Of a stretch of DNA of 47,834 bases, positions 28,139 to 36,955 are shown piece by piece. The notes under the pieces were generated by a model. The model was given only the letters and a program-made list of their open reading frames with translations, was not told the origin of the DNA and searched no databases. The position numbers and the translations under genes are program-made. This DNA comes from Chitinophagales bacterium (GTDB lineage: Bacteria > Bacteroidota > Bacteroidia > Chitinophagales > Saprospiraceae): contig JAAFJY010000042.1 in the NCBI GenBank assembly GCA_013299105.1, forward strand, positions 1-47,834, written 5' to 3'. Position 1 is the first letter of the stretch. Each line of letters opens with the position of its first letter.

Positions 28139-30556
28139 TTACTTAGAAATCACCACTGGGTAAATACCAAAATAAGTAGGCGAACTAATGCGCAAGAAAT
28201 AAGTCCCTGGAGCTAATCCTGGCAAGTTGAAAACTTGTTTTTGCTGGCCAGGCTGTAGTTTTGTAGGATTCATCAAGGTTTGCACCAGCCTACCTGTTGC
28301 GTCAGTCAGGCTAATTGATACGACTTCGCTGTGCTCCTGGACAAAGTCGATTCCGAAGCTCTCCTTGAGGGGATTGGGGTAAATATTCAATTGAAGGTCA
28401 ACTGTTTGGCGGTTGTTCACCTTGGTCACATCGGCGGTAAATCCCATTTTTTTCAGCGCAGTCTGAATTTCAGGATTGGCCATGAAGTGTTTCCACAGCA
28501 AGCCACTCCGCTGATTTTCAATCATGTTGATGATTGGGCCTTGATCGATGGCCAAGTAGGTGTCGGCATACCAATTGAGTTGTGGATTGAAGGCGTCGTA
28601 AAAACCCATCGAACCCCAGAGTTTGGCTCCATATTCGCGGTAAAAATGCTTCATGGCAGCCAGTGACTCCGTTGGGGTGTATGGCATTGAGCCCAGCGCG
28701 GCCGTAGGGGCAATGGTGCCATTGTCGAGTGGACCATTGTTGGGTTCGTGCGCCAAATAACCTTCCACAGGGTCATCACTGGCCGTTAAGCCCCAGCAAT
28801 TTTCACCATAACCTTTGAATTTTTTGGGATTGGCAATGCAATAAGCCCGATTTATGAGGGTATGGTTTCGGTTTTGTAAAAAGTAATTGGTGTACTTATC
28901 CTTGAGGTTTCGTGGGTCAAAGCCCATGAAAGAGTAATGGGCAAAAAATAGCGGACCACCCAAAGTCGGCCCAAGAGGTAATAATGTACCGTAATACTGA
29001 TTGTTATTGACAAAAGAACTGTTGCCCGCCCAGCCTTTTTCATACAAACTTTCGGGAACACCATGGGTTGGAGAGGCGACACCCAACAAATAGACCATCA
29101 TGGCTTCGTTCCATCCACGTACCGGAAAATTCATGGCAAACTGGAAATTGGGAGACCAGTGCCAATAAAGAAAATTCTGGGTGGATTGGCGATGCCAGTC
29201 CCATTCTATGGCCTCCCAAAGCGCTGTGATTTTGGCGCGTATTTGGGTTTCTTTGCTATTGCTTGCACCAAAATAGGACCTGGCACCGAGCAAGCCTTCA
29301 AACAAAAAGGAAGTTTCGACCAAATCTCCGCCATCGTCCTGAGGGCTGAAGGGAACTACTTTGCCGCTTGCGCCGTTCATCCAGTGGGGGAAAACGCCTT
29401 TAAAACGATCGGCTTTTTCCAGAAAATCGAGCATTTTGAGCAAGCGCTCGCCTCCCTGCTCCCTGGTGATGAACCCCCTTTCAATCCCAACCAGCAAGGC
29501 CATCACGCCAAACCCGGTTCCGCCAATGGTAACAATGTCGCCAGCAGTGTTTCGTTCGCGGATCAACCCCGATTGAGGGTGGGCAAAATCCCAGAAGTAG
29601 CGGAAGGTGTACTCCTGCACCATGTTGAGCAACTGGTCGTCAGTCATCGGCGCAGAACTGGCGCTGACGGGTGCACTGAGCGGACTTTCTTGATTATTGT
29701 TGGCGGCACTGATCTGATAAGAGGCTTTTACATTCAAACCCAAAGGCCTTACAAAATCGATGAAAATGCTATCTGATTTACCAGCCAGACCAAGTTGGGT
29801 GAAAGTACGCCCTTCGTCCAAGGAGCGGTAAATACGGAAATTTGTTCCGCCTGAGTTGCCCGTGTTTTTCCAACGCAACTCAATGTGGCTATCATAGCCT
29901 TTGGCCCGAACTTGCTCCGGGGTGCGTAAAGTATTACTGACCACTGGCCGAAAAGTGCGTACCTCGTCAATCAATAAAGTATGCTCTTGTGCATCTGCGT
30001 TATTTTGACCAAAAATAATGGCTTTGATTTGCCTGAAGTTGATTCCGGTTTGGTTGGGGTCGTTGAAAAATACCTTGAGCGGGACTTTGATTTGGGTCCA
30101 GGATTTTGGGGTCAGGCTGGGGGCGTAGTCGCTGAGTTTGTATTTGCGGGATTTGGTTGTCCCAGGCGCTCCTTCCATAAAAATCAAAGGCCAGTCCGAC
30201 TGATTAAGTCCGTTTGGGGCATAAGCCCAAAATGCAAGGGTATCGGTATTGCTGATGTCTTGGAATGGAAAACCCGGTGCGATCACCAAGGCTGACCAAT
30301 CTCCGCCACTGCGGGAAATCCAACGCAAACGCAGGCTATTGCGCCCTTGGAAGGCAATTGCATCGGTTGGTATTTTGTCTCCACTACCGCCAGTTTGTTC
30401 AATGAAGCTATTGCCCGACTTGAATGCCAGGCCAGAGTCGTAAAAACCAGGATTGTTGCCGTCGCTAAAAAAATAGACTTCTTGGCTGTGTATAAGTGTG
30501 CTGCTGAACAAGCAAAAGAACAGGAAAACGAACTTTTGATAATGACAGTTTTTCAT
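28139..30556 (-). CDS. GH144-type glucanase / glucoamylase-family protein with T9SS signal
   Basis: 805 residues: signal peptide (1-24), a carbohydrate-binding-like beta-sandwich (about 26-200), a fibronectin-III-like domain (about 210-300), and a catalytic (alpha/alpha)6 domain (about 305-700) with EYTFRYFWDFAHPQSGLIRER, GGTGFGVMALLVGIERGF and DDGGDLVETSFLFEGLL. This is the 'glucoamylase family' (GH144), whose characterised members cleave beta-1,2-glucans. The C-terminal ~85 residues (starting LQLNIYPNPLKESFGIDF) are a type A T9SS sorting domain, so the enzyme is predicted to be exported to the surface by T9SS. A -7 box lies at 30645. Confidence 0.88.
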   Translation of the reverse strand: MKNCHYQKFVFLFFCLFSSTLIHSQEVYFFSDGNNPGFYDSGLAFKSGNSFIEQTGGSGDKIPTDAIAFQGRNSLRLRWISRSGGDWSALVIAPGFPFQDISNTDTLAFWAYAPNGLNQSDWPLIFMEGAPGTTKSRKYKLSDYAPSLTPKSWTQIKVPLKVFFNDPNQTGINFRQIKAIIFGQNNADAQEHTLLIDEVRTFRPVVSNTLRTPEQVRAKGYDSHIELRWKNTGNSGGTNFRIYRSLDEGRTFTQLGLAGKSDSIFIDFVRPLGLNVKASYQISAANNNQESPLSAPVSASSAPMTDDQLLNMVQEYTFRYFWDFAHPQSGLIRERNTAGDIVTIGGTGFGVMALLVGIERGFITREQGGERLLKMLDFLEKADRFKGVFPHWMNGASGKVVPFSPQDDGGDLVETSFLFEGLLGARSYFGASNSKETQIRAKITALWEAIEWDWHRQSTQNFLYWHWSPNFQFAMNFPVRGWNEAMMVYLLGVASPTHGVPESLYEKGWAGNSSFVNNNQYYGTLLPLGPTLGGPLFFAHYSFMGFDPRNLKDKYTNYFLQNRNHTLINRAYCIANPKKFKGYGENCWGLTASDDPVEGYLAHEPNNGPLDNGTIAPTAALGSMPYTPTESLAAMKHFYREYGAKLWGSMGFYDAFNPQLNWYADTYLAIDQGPIINMIENQRSGLLWKHFMANPEIQTALKKMGFTADVTKVNNRQTVDLQLNIYPNPLKESFGIDFVQEHSEVVSISLTDATGRLVQTLMNPTKLQPGQQKQVFNLPGLAPGTYFLRISSPTYFGIYPVVISK

Positions 30557-30644
30557 AACATAAGCTTTTGCGAAGATGTTTAAGCCCTACTCCCTAATGA
30601 TGAACAAATGCCCTTTCGGGGTAGGCTACTAAAGAATAGCTAGA

Positions 30645-30652
30645 CAAAGATA
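30645..30652 (-). promoter_or_regulatory. -7 element TATCTTTG for glucanase gene
   Basis: An exact consensus on the minus strand, 89 nt upstream of the ATG. The place for a -33 box is occupied by the MITE-like end and has no TTTG. Confidence 0.5.
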
Positions 30653-30656
30653 CTAA

Positions 30657-30690
30657 GAGCATATTTAAATATTAGAGGCTTAACCATAAA
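30657..30690. mobile_element. Solo end of MITE-like element
   Basis: TAA-GAGCATATTTAAATATT followed by AGAGG matches the right end of the 15156-15316 MITE read outward-in (TAA-GAGTGTGTTTAAATATT then GGAGG), with the same flanking TAA. No opposite end was found within 200 nt, so it is decayed or truncated. Confidence 0.4.
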
Positions 30691-30871
30691 CGAGACTGGG
30701 AAACGAGTCTAACCATATAGCGGACCTTTTTTAAAACAACAATTCTGCGTGAATAACGTTTTATAATAATTCAAGTGGTATCGAGTAGAGCCCAAACTAC
30801 TAAATTAGTAAACAAATTACCCTTTCCAACCCAACAAGACTGCATTTTCTCATCCTACAACTATATTGATC

Positions 30872-31537
30872 ATGAAAAATTTTAGTCTTATTTACCTGGT
30901 TTTGATTTGTACATTGTCTGTGGGAACAGCCCAAGCCCCAAAGCTGCAATGGGGCCTGAAAGCTGGCTGGAATGCGAGTTCGTCCGTCGCTAGTTCTAAT
31001 GTTGCTGGAATTGATGCTAAGGCTGGCAATAAAAACCGCGATTGGTTAAGTGCCTATTACGGGGGGCTTAGTTTTCGTTATGCCTTGAGCCCTAAATTAC
31101 GGTTGAGCGCAGAACCCCTTTACAATTTGAAAGGCATGAACGCCAAATTGAATTTGGGGACCACGAGCACAGATTTTTACATCCGTCTTCATTATGCCGC
31201 GCTACCTGTTTTGATCGATTACAAATTTGGGAAACATTTTTTTGTAGAAACTGGAGTCGAGTTTGGTTACATGTTCCTGCACGCCATGGGCGAGCCTGGT
31301 AACCTTGAAAGAGTAAGGTTCAACAACCCTGAATTTGAACCCAAAGATTTTGGAATCGTTTTTGGGGCTGGTTATGAGCTTAGTCAACGCTTCAAATTGA
31401 ATATACGCTACATCAGCGGCACTGCAGTGGTGCAAAACTTCGCTTTTCAAGACCCAAATGGAACGGTTATCAGCGATGCATTCTCGGCCCGTAACACTAC
31501 GGCTCAAGCTGGCTTGACTTATTATTTCAACAAGTAA
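30872..31537 (+). CDS. PorT-like outer-membrane beta-barrel protein
   Basis: 221 residues: signal peptide (1-21, ending GTAQA), then alternating strands typical of the PorT/OmpW-like family ('outer membrane protein beta-barrel', PF13568 type): LQWGLKAGWNAS, LSFRYALSPKLRLSAEPLY, LRFKLNIRYISGTA, AGLTYYFNK. It ends with an aromatic/Asn-Lys tail as in many barrels. Function is unknown. It is paralogous to the gene at 31715 (about one third identical by eye). The ATG at 30872 is used rather than a TTG two codons earlier. Confidence 0.82.
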   Translation: MKNFSLIYLVLICTLSVGTAQAPKLQWGLKAGWNASSSVASSNVAGIDAKAGNKNRDWLSAYYGGLSFRYALSPKLRLSAEPLYNLKGMNAKLNLGTTSTDFYIRLHYAALPVLIDYKFGKHFFVETGVEFGYMFLHAMGEPGNLERVRFNNPEFEPKDFGIVFGAGYELSQRFKLNIRYISGTAVVQNFAFQDPNGTVISDAFSARNTTAQAGLTYYFNK

Positions 31538-31549
31538 ACTGTTTTTGTG

Positions 31550-31602
31550 AGTTATTATTTGCGATAAGTACCATTTTTCGGTACTAATCGCAAATAATAA
31601 CT
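31550..31602. repeat. 23-bp-arm inverted repeat
   Basis: Sixteen perfect pairs (AGTTATTATTTGCGAT / ATCGCAAATAATAACT), an A-A mismatch and six more pairs surround a 7-nt loop, starting 13 nt after the stop of the first barrel gene. No T run follows, so it is not a classical terminator. It could be an mRNA-stabilising stem, a palindromic protein site or a small mobile palindrome. Confidence 0.8.
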
Positions 31603-31714
31603 ACAAGTAAAATATTATACCCGCCCCTAATTTTAACCATTGTTAAAAATTTTTCCAACCGTATATCGCTTCCAAGTGTCTGCGTTTTGAAATTACACGT
31701 ATAAAACGCACCTG

Positions 31715-32374
31715 ATGAAAAATGTGAAAATCACCTTGCTCAGTCTGGCTTTAGTGGCAGGCTCTACTGTTTTATTGGCCCAAAAAATGCAAATGGGCCT
31801 CAAGGCCGGCTTTAACGGCAGCGCCCAATCCTTCCTTTACAACGAAGATTTCCTAAAACTGGGGATCGACAACCAAAACCTAGGCCCCATCCCGGCCTTG
31901 CACATGGGCCTGAGTTTTCGGATGCCAATGGGCGAAAACTTACACCTGAACGTGGAACCCATGTACAGTCTGAAAGGCTCGATCGGGAGCCGCTGGACAC
32001 CCGATCTGCTAGGAGCCAATATCCGCATGCACTACCTGAGCATGCCCTTGTTGATCGACTACATGCCCGGCGAGCACCTTTTTGTGGAAGGAGGCATCGA
32101 ACCTTCCTACTTGCTTGCTGCTGGAGTGAGCATTCACAATGTTAGAGGCGAATTGCCAAAATCCTTCTGGAGGCCTTTCGACTTTGGTGGGGCCTTGGGT
32201 TTGGGATATCATTTCAGCCCCCAACTCAAGTTGAATACCCGCCTAGTCTGGGGTTTTCAAGGCTTGTTTGATGTAACGTTTACCGATGCCAATGGAACAC
32301 CACAAGATGTGCGTTACGATTTTCAAAACCGTACCCTGCAAGTGGGCATGACTTATTTTTTGAAGGGTAATTAA
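31715..32374 (+). CDS. PorT-like outer-membrane beta-barrel protein
   Basis: 219 residues: signal peptide (1-22, ending VLLAQ), then barrel strands parallel to those of the preceding gene (MQMGLKAGFNGS, HMGLSFRMPMGENLHLNVEP, HYLSMPLLIDYMPGEHLFVEGGIEPSY, LQVGMTYFLKGN). The shared order MGLKAG...LSFR...EPMYSLKG...LPLLIDY...VEGG identifies the two genes as tandem paralogues. Function is unknown. The 177-nt gap with the large hairpin suggests separate or differential expression. A strong terminator follows. Confidence 0.82.
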   Translation: MKNVKITLLSLALVAGSTVLLAQKMQMGLKAGFNGSAQSFLYNEDFLKLGIDNQNLGPIPALHMGLSFRMPMGENLHLNVEPMYSLKGSIGSRWTPDLLGANIRMHYLSMPLLIDYMPGEHLFVEGGIEPSYLLAAGVSIHNVRGELPKSFWRPFDFGGALGLGYHFSPQLKLNTRLVWGFQGLFDVTFTDANGTPQDVRYDFQNRTLQVGMTYFLKGN

Positions 32375-32404
32375 AACCAGACTTGGCGGCTGAATTGCTG
32401 AAAA

Positions 32405-32455
32405 ACAAAGAGCCCGTTTCCAGTACGCTGCTTGGAAACGGACTCTTTGTTTTTG
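32405..32455 (+). terminator. Terminator of second barrel gene
   Basis: ACAAAGAG-c-CCGTTTCCA pairs with TGGAAACGG-a-CTCTTTGT (17 pairs, one mismatch), followed by TTTTTG. Confidence 0.88.
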
Positions 32456-32473
32456 AAAGGGCTTAATTTTCTA

Positions 32474-32481
32474 TACCTTTA
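32474..32481 (+). promoter_or_regulatory. Probable -7 element TACCTTTA for biotin carrier gene
   Basis: One mismatch to TAnnTTTG, with TTTTTG 18 nt upstream inside the preceding terminator's T run, and 29 nt before the ATG. Confidence 0.35.
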
Positions 32482-32510
32482 CCAAACCATCAAATATAAC
32501 CATCAGCAGC

Positions 32511-32993
32511 ATGGAAAAAGTAAATTACCAAGTCAGTGTCAACGGTAAAGTAACCCTTACTGATGCCCATTCCGGCAGCCTTGATTTCCGCCAAACCGGG
32601 CCAGGCACCTACCACATCTTATTGGACCAAGTGGCCTACCACGCTACTTTGGACCAAGTGGATTATGTCAATAAGTCCTTTATTTTCCGCATCCAAGGCA
32701 ATGCTTATGAGGTGAAATTGGCTGACCGATTCGATCAAATGGTAGAGAGCCTGGGTTTTTCGGCCCAAAACAATGCCAAAGTAAAAGACTTGAAAGCACC
32801 CATGCCGGGCTTGGTGTTAGAATTGTTGGTAGCCCCCGGCCAAGCCGTCCAAAAGGGCGATTCTCTGCTCATCCTGGAGGCCATGAAAATGGAAAACGTG
32901 CTCAAAGCCGCTGGCGATGGCGTGGTCAAAGCCCTGAAAGTAATCAAGGGTGCCGCAGTGACCAAGGGACAGGTGTTGTTGGAGATGGAATGA
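32511..32993 (+). CDS. Biotin carboxyl carrier protein
   Basis: 160 residues. The C-terminal biotinyl domain (about 92-160) has the biotin-attachment motif EAMKM, with Lys126 as the biotinylated residue. The N-terminal ~75 residues form the small beta domain seen in Bacteroidota acyl-CoA carboxylase carrier subunits. It carries CO2 between a biotin carboxylase and a carboxyltransferase, probably propionyl- or acetyl-CoA carboxylase. Neither partner is adjacent, so the complex cannot be fixed. The stop codon lies 2 nt from the convergent DsbD-like stop, leaving no room for a terminator. Confidence 0.85.
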   Translation: MEKVNYQVSVNGKVTLTDAHSGSLDFRQTGPGTYHILLDQVAYHATLDQVDYVNKSFIFRIQGNAYEVKLADRFDQMVESLGFSAQNNAKVKDLKAPMPGLVLELLVAPGQAVQKGDSLLILEAMKMENVLKAAGDGVVKALKVIKGAAVTKGQVLLEME

Positions 32994-32995
32994 AC

Positions 32996-35584
32996 TCACC
33001 TCAGCCCCAAAACCCCCTTCTTTTTCCCTTCAAAAGCCTCTTTGCCACAGCGCAGAAAATCCGCGTATTCCTGGTCCACGGGTGTGTAGCCGCGAGGTTT
33101 GGTCAGTAGATTGCCTTCAGTGTCGATCAATACATAATAAGGTTGGGTATTGGTCTGGAAGTACTCGGTTTGCAGGTGCGACCACTTGTTGCCGATGGTG
33201 CGCAGGGTACGGGTACCGCCCAGGCCAGTGGGTACTTCTACTTGCTGCTCGGCGGGCAGTTCGCGCTTGTCATCCACGTACAGCGAGATGAGCACGTAGT
33301 CGTTTTGCAAGTAGGGCAATACGGGCCCAGTTGGCCAAACGTGCTCTTCCATTCTGCGGCAGTTCACACAAGCGTGGCCCGTAAAGTCGATCATGACCGG
33401 CTTGCCCACTTGCTTGGCGTAGGCCATGCCTTCTTGCAGGTCTTTGAAGCAATTGAGGTTGTGCGGGCAATCGCCCGGGCGAAACCAACTGTAGGTCACG
33501 GGCGGGGTCAAGCCGCTCAACAATTTCAACTGGCGGTAGTGCCCCGTGTTTTCATTGACCAAAAAGCCAGTGCCGAGGTAAACCGCAAAGGCCAAAGACA
33601 AGGCTCCAACGGCCATTTTTCCACCTGAACGGCGCTCTGGCCCATAATGCGGGAAGTAAAACAGGCCAAACAAGTACAAGCCCAAGCCCAGGAAAATCAA
33701 AATCCAAATCAGCAGGAAAGGCTCAATGGCCAGGGCTTCCCAGTGCTTGACCAGATCGGCATTGGAGAGGAATTTGAAGGCCAAGGCCAATTCCAAAAAG
33801 CCAAAAACCACTTTCACGGTGTTCATCCAACTGCCCGACTTGGGCAAAGCCTTCAACCAACCAGGGAACATCGCAAACAAGGCAAAAGGCAAAGCCAGGG
33901 CAAAACCAAAACCACCCATGCCCGCAGTGAGCTGCATGGCTCCGCCGTTGGTAGTCAGCGCACCCGCCAGCAAGGAACCTAAAATCGGACCAGTACAAGA
34001 GAATGACACCAAGGCCAAGGTCAAAGCCATGAAAAATACCCCCAGCAAGCCACTGGCACTTTCGGCACGCGCCGAAGAGTTGGTCCATTTTTCGGGCAAA
34101 GCGAGCTCATAGTAGCCAAAAAACGAAAAGGCAAATACCACGAACACCACAAAGAAGAAAATATTGAGCCACACATTGGTGGAAATATCATTGAGGATGT
34201 CGGGATTGAGGTTGTCGAGCAAGTGGAAAGGCACACTCAAGAGAAGGTACACCGACAGGATAAAAACCCCGTACATCAGCGACTGAAACACGCCTTTGGA
34301 CTTGTTTTCATGCCTTTTGGTGAAAAAACTCACCGTGAGTGGGATCATCGGGAATACACAAGGCGTGAGCAAGGCCAACAAGCCCCCCAGAAAACCCAGG
34401 AAGAAAATGCGCAGATAGCTGGTTTTTTCGGTGATCACTTCGCCGTCGTTGCCGCATTGGCCTACGGTCACCGCCAAGTCAGGCTTGGGTAGGGCGAAAA
34501 CGGGCAGATTAGCCGTGTTGATGGCATTGTCACCCTGTTCGGTCCCGATTTGGGCCAGCCCGTCGGCAGGGATAAAGCGGAATTCAACAGTCGTGGGAGG
34601 GGTGCAAGTTCTGTCATTGCAAGCTATGAAATACACATCGCCAGTAATTGCTTCGCTGGGCTTGTTGGTGCTGATTTTTTGGCTAAAAACCACTGACCCT
34701 TCAATTTTTTTGACGATCGCGTTATCAAACAAGGGATCAACACTTTCCTTCAGCTTGGCTTTTTCTTCCACCTTGCCGATTTTTTTGAAATGGGCGGCTT
34801 CTTTGAAAGTCACTTCGGTAGGTGTGGGGCCATTGGGGTCAGTGTATTGCGAGTACATTTGCCAACCCTGATCGGGCGTGGCAATCAGTTCCAATACATA
34901 GGTATCGCCCTCCAGTTTTTTGACCTGGGCTTTCCATTTAACTGGGTCAAGCAAACCCGAATTCGTCTCGCCAGTAGGCGCAATTACCTGCGATGGATCG
35001 CGGATTTCCAAAGGGGCGGGCACTACGCCACCGGGTGCAGGGGCATCAGCTTTGGGCTCGGCCCCACTGCTTTTGGCGTCTTTACTTTTGCCTTGAATAG
35101 GTGTGGGATCACTTATCTTTTTTTTTTCGTCGCCAGCGGGCAAGCTAAAACTGAAGTTGAATTCAGTGGGTGGCAGGCATTTTTCGTCGTTGCAGCACAT
35201 GAACTCCACGTAGCCTTTGATCGGCTTGCTGGGGTCGCTGACTTTTACTTTTTGTTTGAACGTAACTGATTCGGAAAACTTGATGACGTTCATGTCAAAC
35301 ATCTTGTCGTAGCCTTCCTTGCGGTGGCCGTCTTCGATATTTTTGCCTACCAACTGGTAATGGCTGGCTTTGTCGTAATGGAAAGAAGTGCGCACTGGGC
35401 CATCATCACTGGCCAAATATTGTGAATAAGTGTTCCAGCCGTCCTCCAATTTGGCGGTCCAGGTCAGTTCGTACTCATCGGCGCTGAGTTTTTTGACGCT
35501 GGTGGTCCAAGTGACCGGATTTTCGATTTGGCCAAACAGTGAAAAGGAGGACAAGAGGAGGATGAAAAAGTTGATGATGCGCAT
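32996..35584 (-). CDS. DsbD-type thiol:disulfide interchange protein with two N domains
   Basis: 862 residues: signal peptide (1-18), a first DsbD N-like domain (about 20-150, with MCCNDEKCLPP), a Pro/Ala linker, a second N-like domain (about 212-340, with ACNDRTCTPP), a transmembrane DsbD core (about 385-690) with cysteines in LLTPCVFPM and SFSCTGP, and a C-terminal thioredoxin-like domain with HACVNCRRMEEHVW. DsbD moves electrons from cytoplasmic thioredoxin to periplasmic thiols. All cysteine pairs of the relay are present. The ATG at 35584 gives a clean signal peptide; a GTG at 35608 overlaps the upstream stop. The upstream gene supplies a third N-like domain. Confidence 0.88.
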   Translation of the reverse strand: MRIINFFILLLSSFSLFGQIENPVTWTTSVKKLSADEYELTWTAKLEDGWNTYSQYLASDDGPVRTSFHYDKASHYQLVGKNIEDGHRKEGYDKMFDMNVIKFSESVTFKQKVKVSDPSKPIKGYVEFMCCNDEKCLPPTEFNFSFSLPAGDEKKKISDPTPIQGKSKDAKSSGAEPKADAPAPGGVVPAPLEIRDPSQVIAPTGETNSGLLDPVKWKAQVKKLEGDTYVLELIATPDQGWQMYSQYTDPNGPTPTEVTFKEAAHFKKIGKVEEKAKLKESVDPLFDNAIVKKIEGSVVFSQKISTNKPSEAITGDVYFIACNDRTCTPPTTVEFRFIPADGLAQIGTEQGDNAINTANLPVFALPKPDLAVTVGQCGNDGEVITEKTSYLRIFFLGFLGGLLALLTPCVFPMIPLTVSFFTKRHENKSKGVFQSLMYGVFILSVYLLLSVPFHLLDNLNPDILNDISTNVWLNIFFFVVFVVFAFSFFGYYELALPEKWTNSSARAESASGLLGVFFMALTLALVSFSCTGPILGSLLAGALTTNGGAMQLTAGMGGFGFALALPFALFAMFPGWLKALPKSGSWMNTVKVVFGFLELALAFKFLSNADLVKHWEALAIEPFLLIWILIFLGLGLYLFGLFYFPHYGPERRSGGKMAVGALSLAFAVYLGTGFLVNENTGHYRQLKLLSGLTPPVTYSWFRPGDCPHNLNCFKDLQEGMAYAKQVGKPVMIDFTGHACVNCRRMEEHVWPTGPVLPYLQNDYVLISLYVDDKRELPAEQQVEVPTGLGGTRTLRTIGNKWSHLQTEYFQTNTQPYYVLIDTEGNLLTKPRGYTPVDQEYADFLRCGKEAFEGKKKGVLGLR

Positions 35585-35604
35585 GGGTGATGATTTACTT
35601 TTGA

Positions 35605-36060
35605 TCACTTCAATTCAAATACAAATTCAACATTGGCAGGTGGCATGCACTTGCGGCCATCACAGGCCATATAACGCACGTAACCACTCAAGGTTTTGAG
35701 CTCACCATAGTTTTGGATGCGTTGAATGAAGCGCACTTGCTTTTGGTGAATGGTCAATTCTTTCTTGAACACCTTATCTTGGGCGGTGGTTTTGTCGCCT
35801 TCCATTTTGGGACCGCCTACAAACTCGAAACCGTCAACAAAATTGAGGTTCAAACTGGTGGGAATTGGGCCTTCGCTCTGGGGTATCATGCCATAAATGT
35901 GCCAATCTTCCAGGATGTTAGCAGTAAAAACCAAGTCGTACTCTTTGTCCGTGCCTTTCTGCACGCTGAAAGTCCATTTAACAGGGTTAGCCTTGTCTTG
36001 GGCTTGACAAACGGTGGCAAAACCAAGGAAACAAAAAAGCAAGAGCGGCAATATTTTCAT
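35605..36060 (-). CDS. Free-standing DsbD N-terminal-like domain protein
   Basis: 151 residues: signal peptide (1-20, ending CQAQ) and one DsbD N-like immunoglobulin fold. It keeps the cysteine motif in YMACDGRKCMPPANVEF, nearly the same as in both N domains of the next gene. Its stop lies 20 nt before that gene's ATG, so the two are translated from one transcript. It probably acts as a soluble periplasmic electron acceptor or shuttle for the DsbD-like protein; this is inference. Confidence 0.82.
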   Translation of the reverse strand: MKILPLLLFCFLGFATVCQAQDKANPVKWTFSVQKGTDKEYDLVFTANILEDWHIYGMIPQSEGPIPTSLNLNFVDGFEFVGGPKMEGDKTTAQDKVFKKELTIHQKQVRFIQRIQNYGELKTLSGYVRYMACDGRKCMPPANVEFVFELK

Positions 36061-36083
36061 ACTAGTCCTAGGTTATGGTCAGC

Positions 36084-36806
36084 TTATTCGGCTACGGTAG
36101 CAGCAGCCATTTGCCCCAAAGTCACCAGGGATTCAAATAGCAAACGGCCATCAGTATTGCCCAAAATCGCTTCAGAAGCACGCTCTGGGTGGGGCATCAT
36201 GCCAAATACATTGCGCTGCTTGTTGCACACCCCAGCGATGTTGTACAAGGCACCATTTGGATTGGCCGCATCGGTGATTTCGCCAGATTCCGTGCTGTAA
36301 CGGAATAGGATTTGGTCATTGGTTTCCAGTTCGCGCATGGTGGCTTCGTCGGCATAAAAGCGGCCATCGCCGTGGGCAATGGGAATTTTCAACACCTGCC
36401 CTGAAGCCAAACTTGCGGTCAAGGGAGTGCTAGTCGTGATGGTTTTGAGGTGTACGTTTTTACAGATGTACTGCTGGTTGGTATTGCGCAGCAAAACGCC
36501 AGGCAACAAACCTGCTTCGCACAGGATTTGGAAACCGTTACAAATGCCATACACTATACCTCCTTGCTCGGCAAACTCTGCCACCGCTTTCATGATCGGC
36601 GAAAAACGGGCAATGGCACCCGAACGCAAATAATCACCGTAAGAAAAACCACCAGGCAAAACGATGCAATCGCCAGGCCCAAAACCTTCGAGTTGGGTAT
36701 CTTTGTGCCAAATTTTGACACATTCCTGTTTCATGACATTGCCCAACACGTGGACCATGTCATCGTCGCAATTGGAGCCGGGAAAAACGATGACGCCGAA
36801 TTTCAT
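36084..36806 (-). CDS. purQ: Phosphoribosylformylglycinamidine synthase, glutaminase subunit
   Basis: 240 residues, a class I glutamine amidotransferase. The nucleophile Cys89 is in YGICNGFQ, and the His-Glu pair in [11 protein letters not shown] near the C-terminus. [10 protein letters not shown] at 7-16 is characteristic of PurQ. It supplies ammonia from glutamine to PurL in purine synthesis step 4, which implies a separate PurL and PurS in this organism. The ATG at 36806 begins the family N-terminus; upstream in-frame codons are leader. It has an excellent promoter 57 nt upstream. DsbD-like genes follow 23 nt past its stop, so they may be co-transcribed. Confidence 0.95.
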   Translation of the reverse strand: MKFGVIVFPGSNCDDDMVHVLGNVMKQECVKIWHKDTQLEGFGPGDCIVLPGGFSYGDYLRSGAIARFSPIMKAVAEFAEQGGIVYGICNGFQILCEAGLLPGVLLRNTNQQYICKNVHLKTITTSTPLTASLASGQVLKIPIAHGDGRFYADEATMRELETNDQILFRYSTESGEITDAANPNGALYNIAGVCNKQRNVFGMMPHPERASEAILGNTDGRLLFESLVTLGQMAAATVAE

Positions 36807-36862
36807 GTATAATAAAGTTGTGACTGCGCAATGGAGTCGAGTGTAGTTGATGCGATTCACTG

Positions 36863-36894
36863 CAAAGATAAGGAAATCATGCGCTTACCACAAA
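36863..36894 (-). promoter_or_regulatory. purQ: Promoter TTTG-N20-TATCTTTG for purQ
   Basis: The best promoter in the window: -33 TTTG (36891-36894) and -7 TATCTTTG (36863-36870) on the minus strand with exactly 20 nt between. The predicted start of transcription is about 50 nt before the ATG. Confidence 0.75.
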
Positions 36895-36955
36895 AAAGCG
36901 CATACCGTTCTCTGCAAATTGTCTTAACAGGCACAAAATGGCCGTTTTTGTTGCC

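Larger units (their letters stand above)
30557..30871. other. Divergent gap glucanase / beta-barrel gene
   Basis: No gene. It contains the -7 box for the glucanase (30645-30652) and, 4 bp beyond it, a sequence matching one end of the 15156 MITE. Confidence 0.5.
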
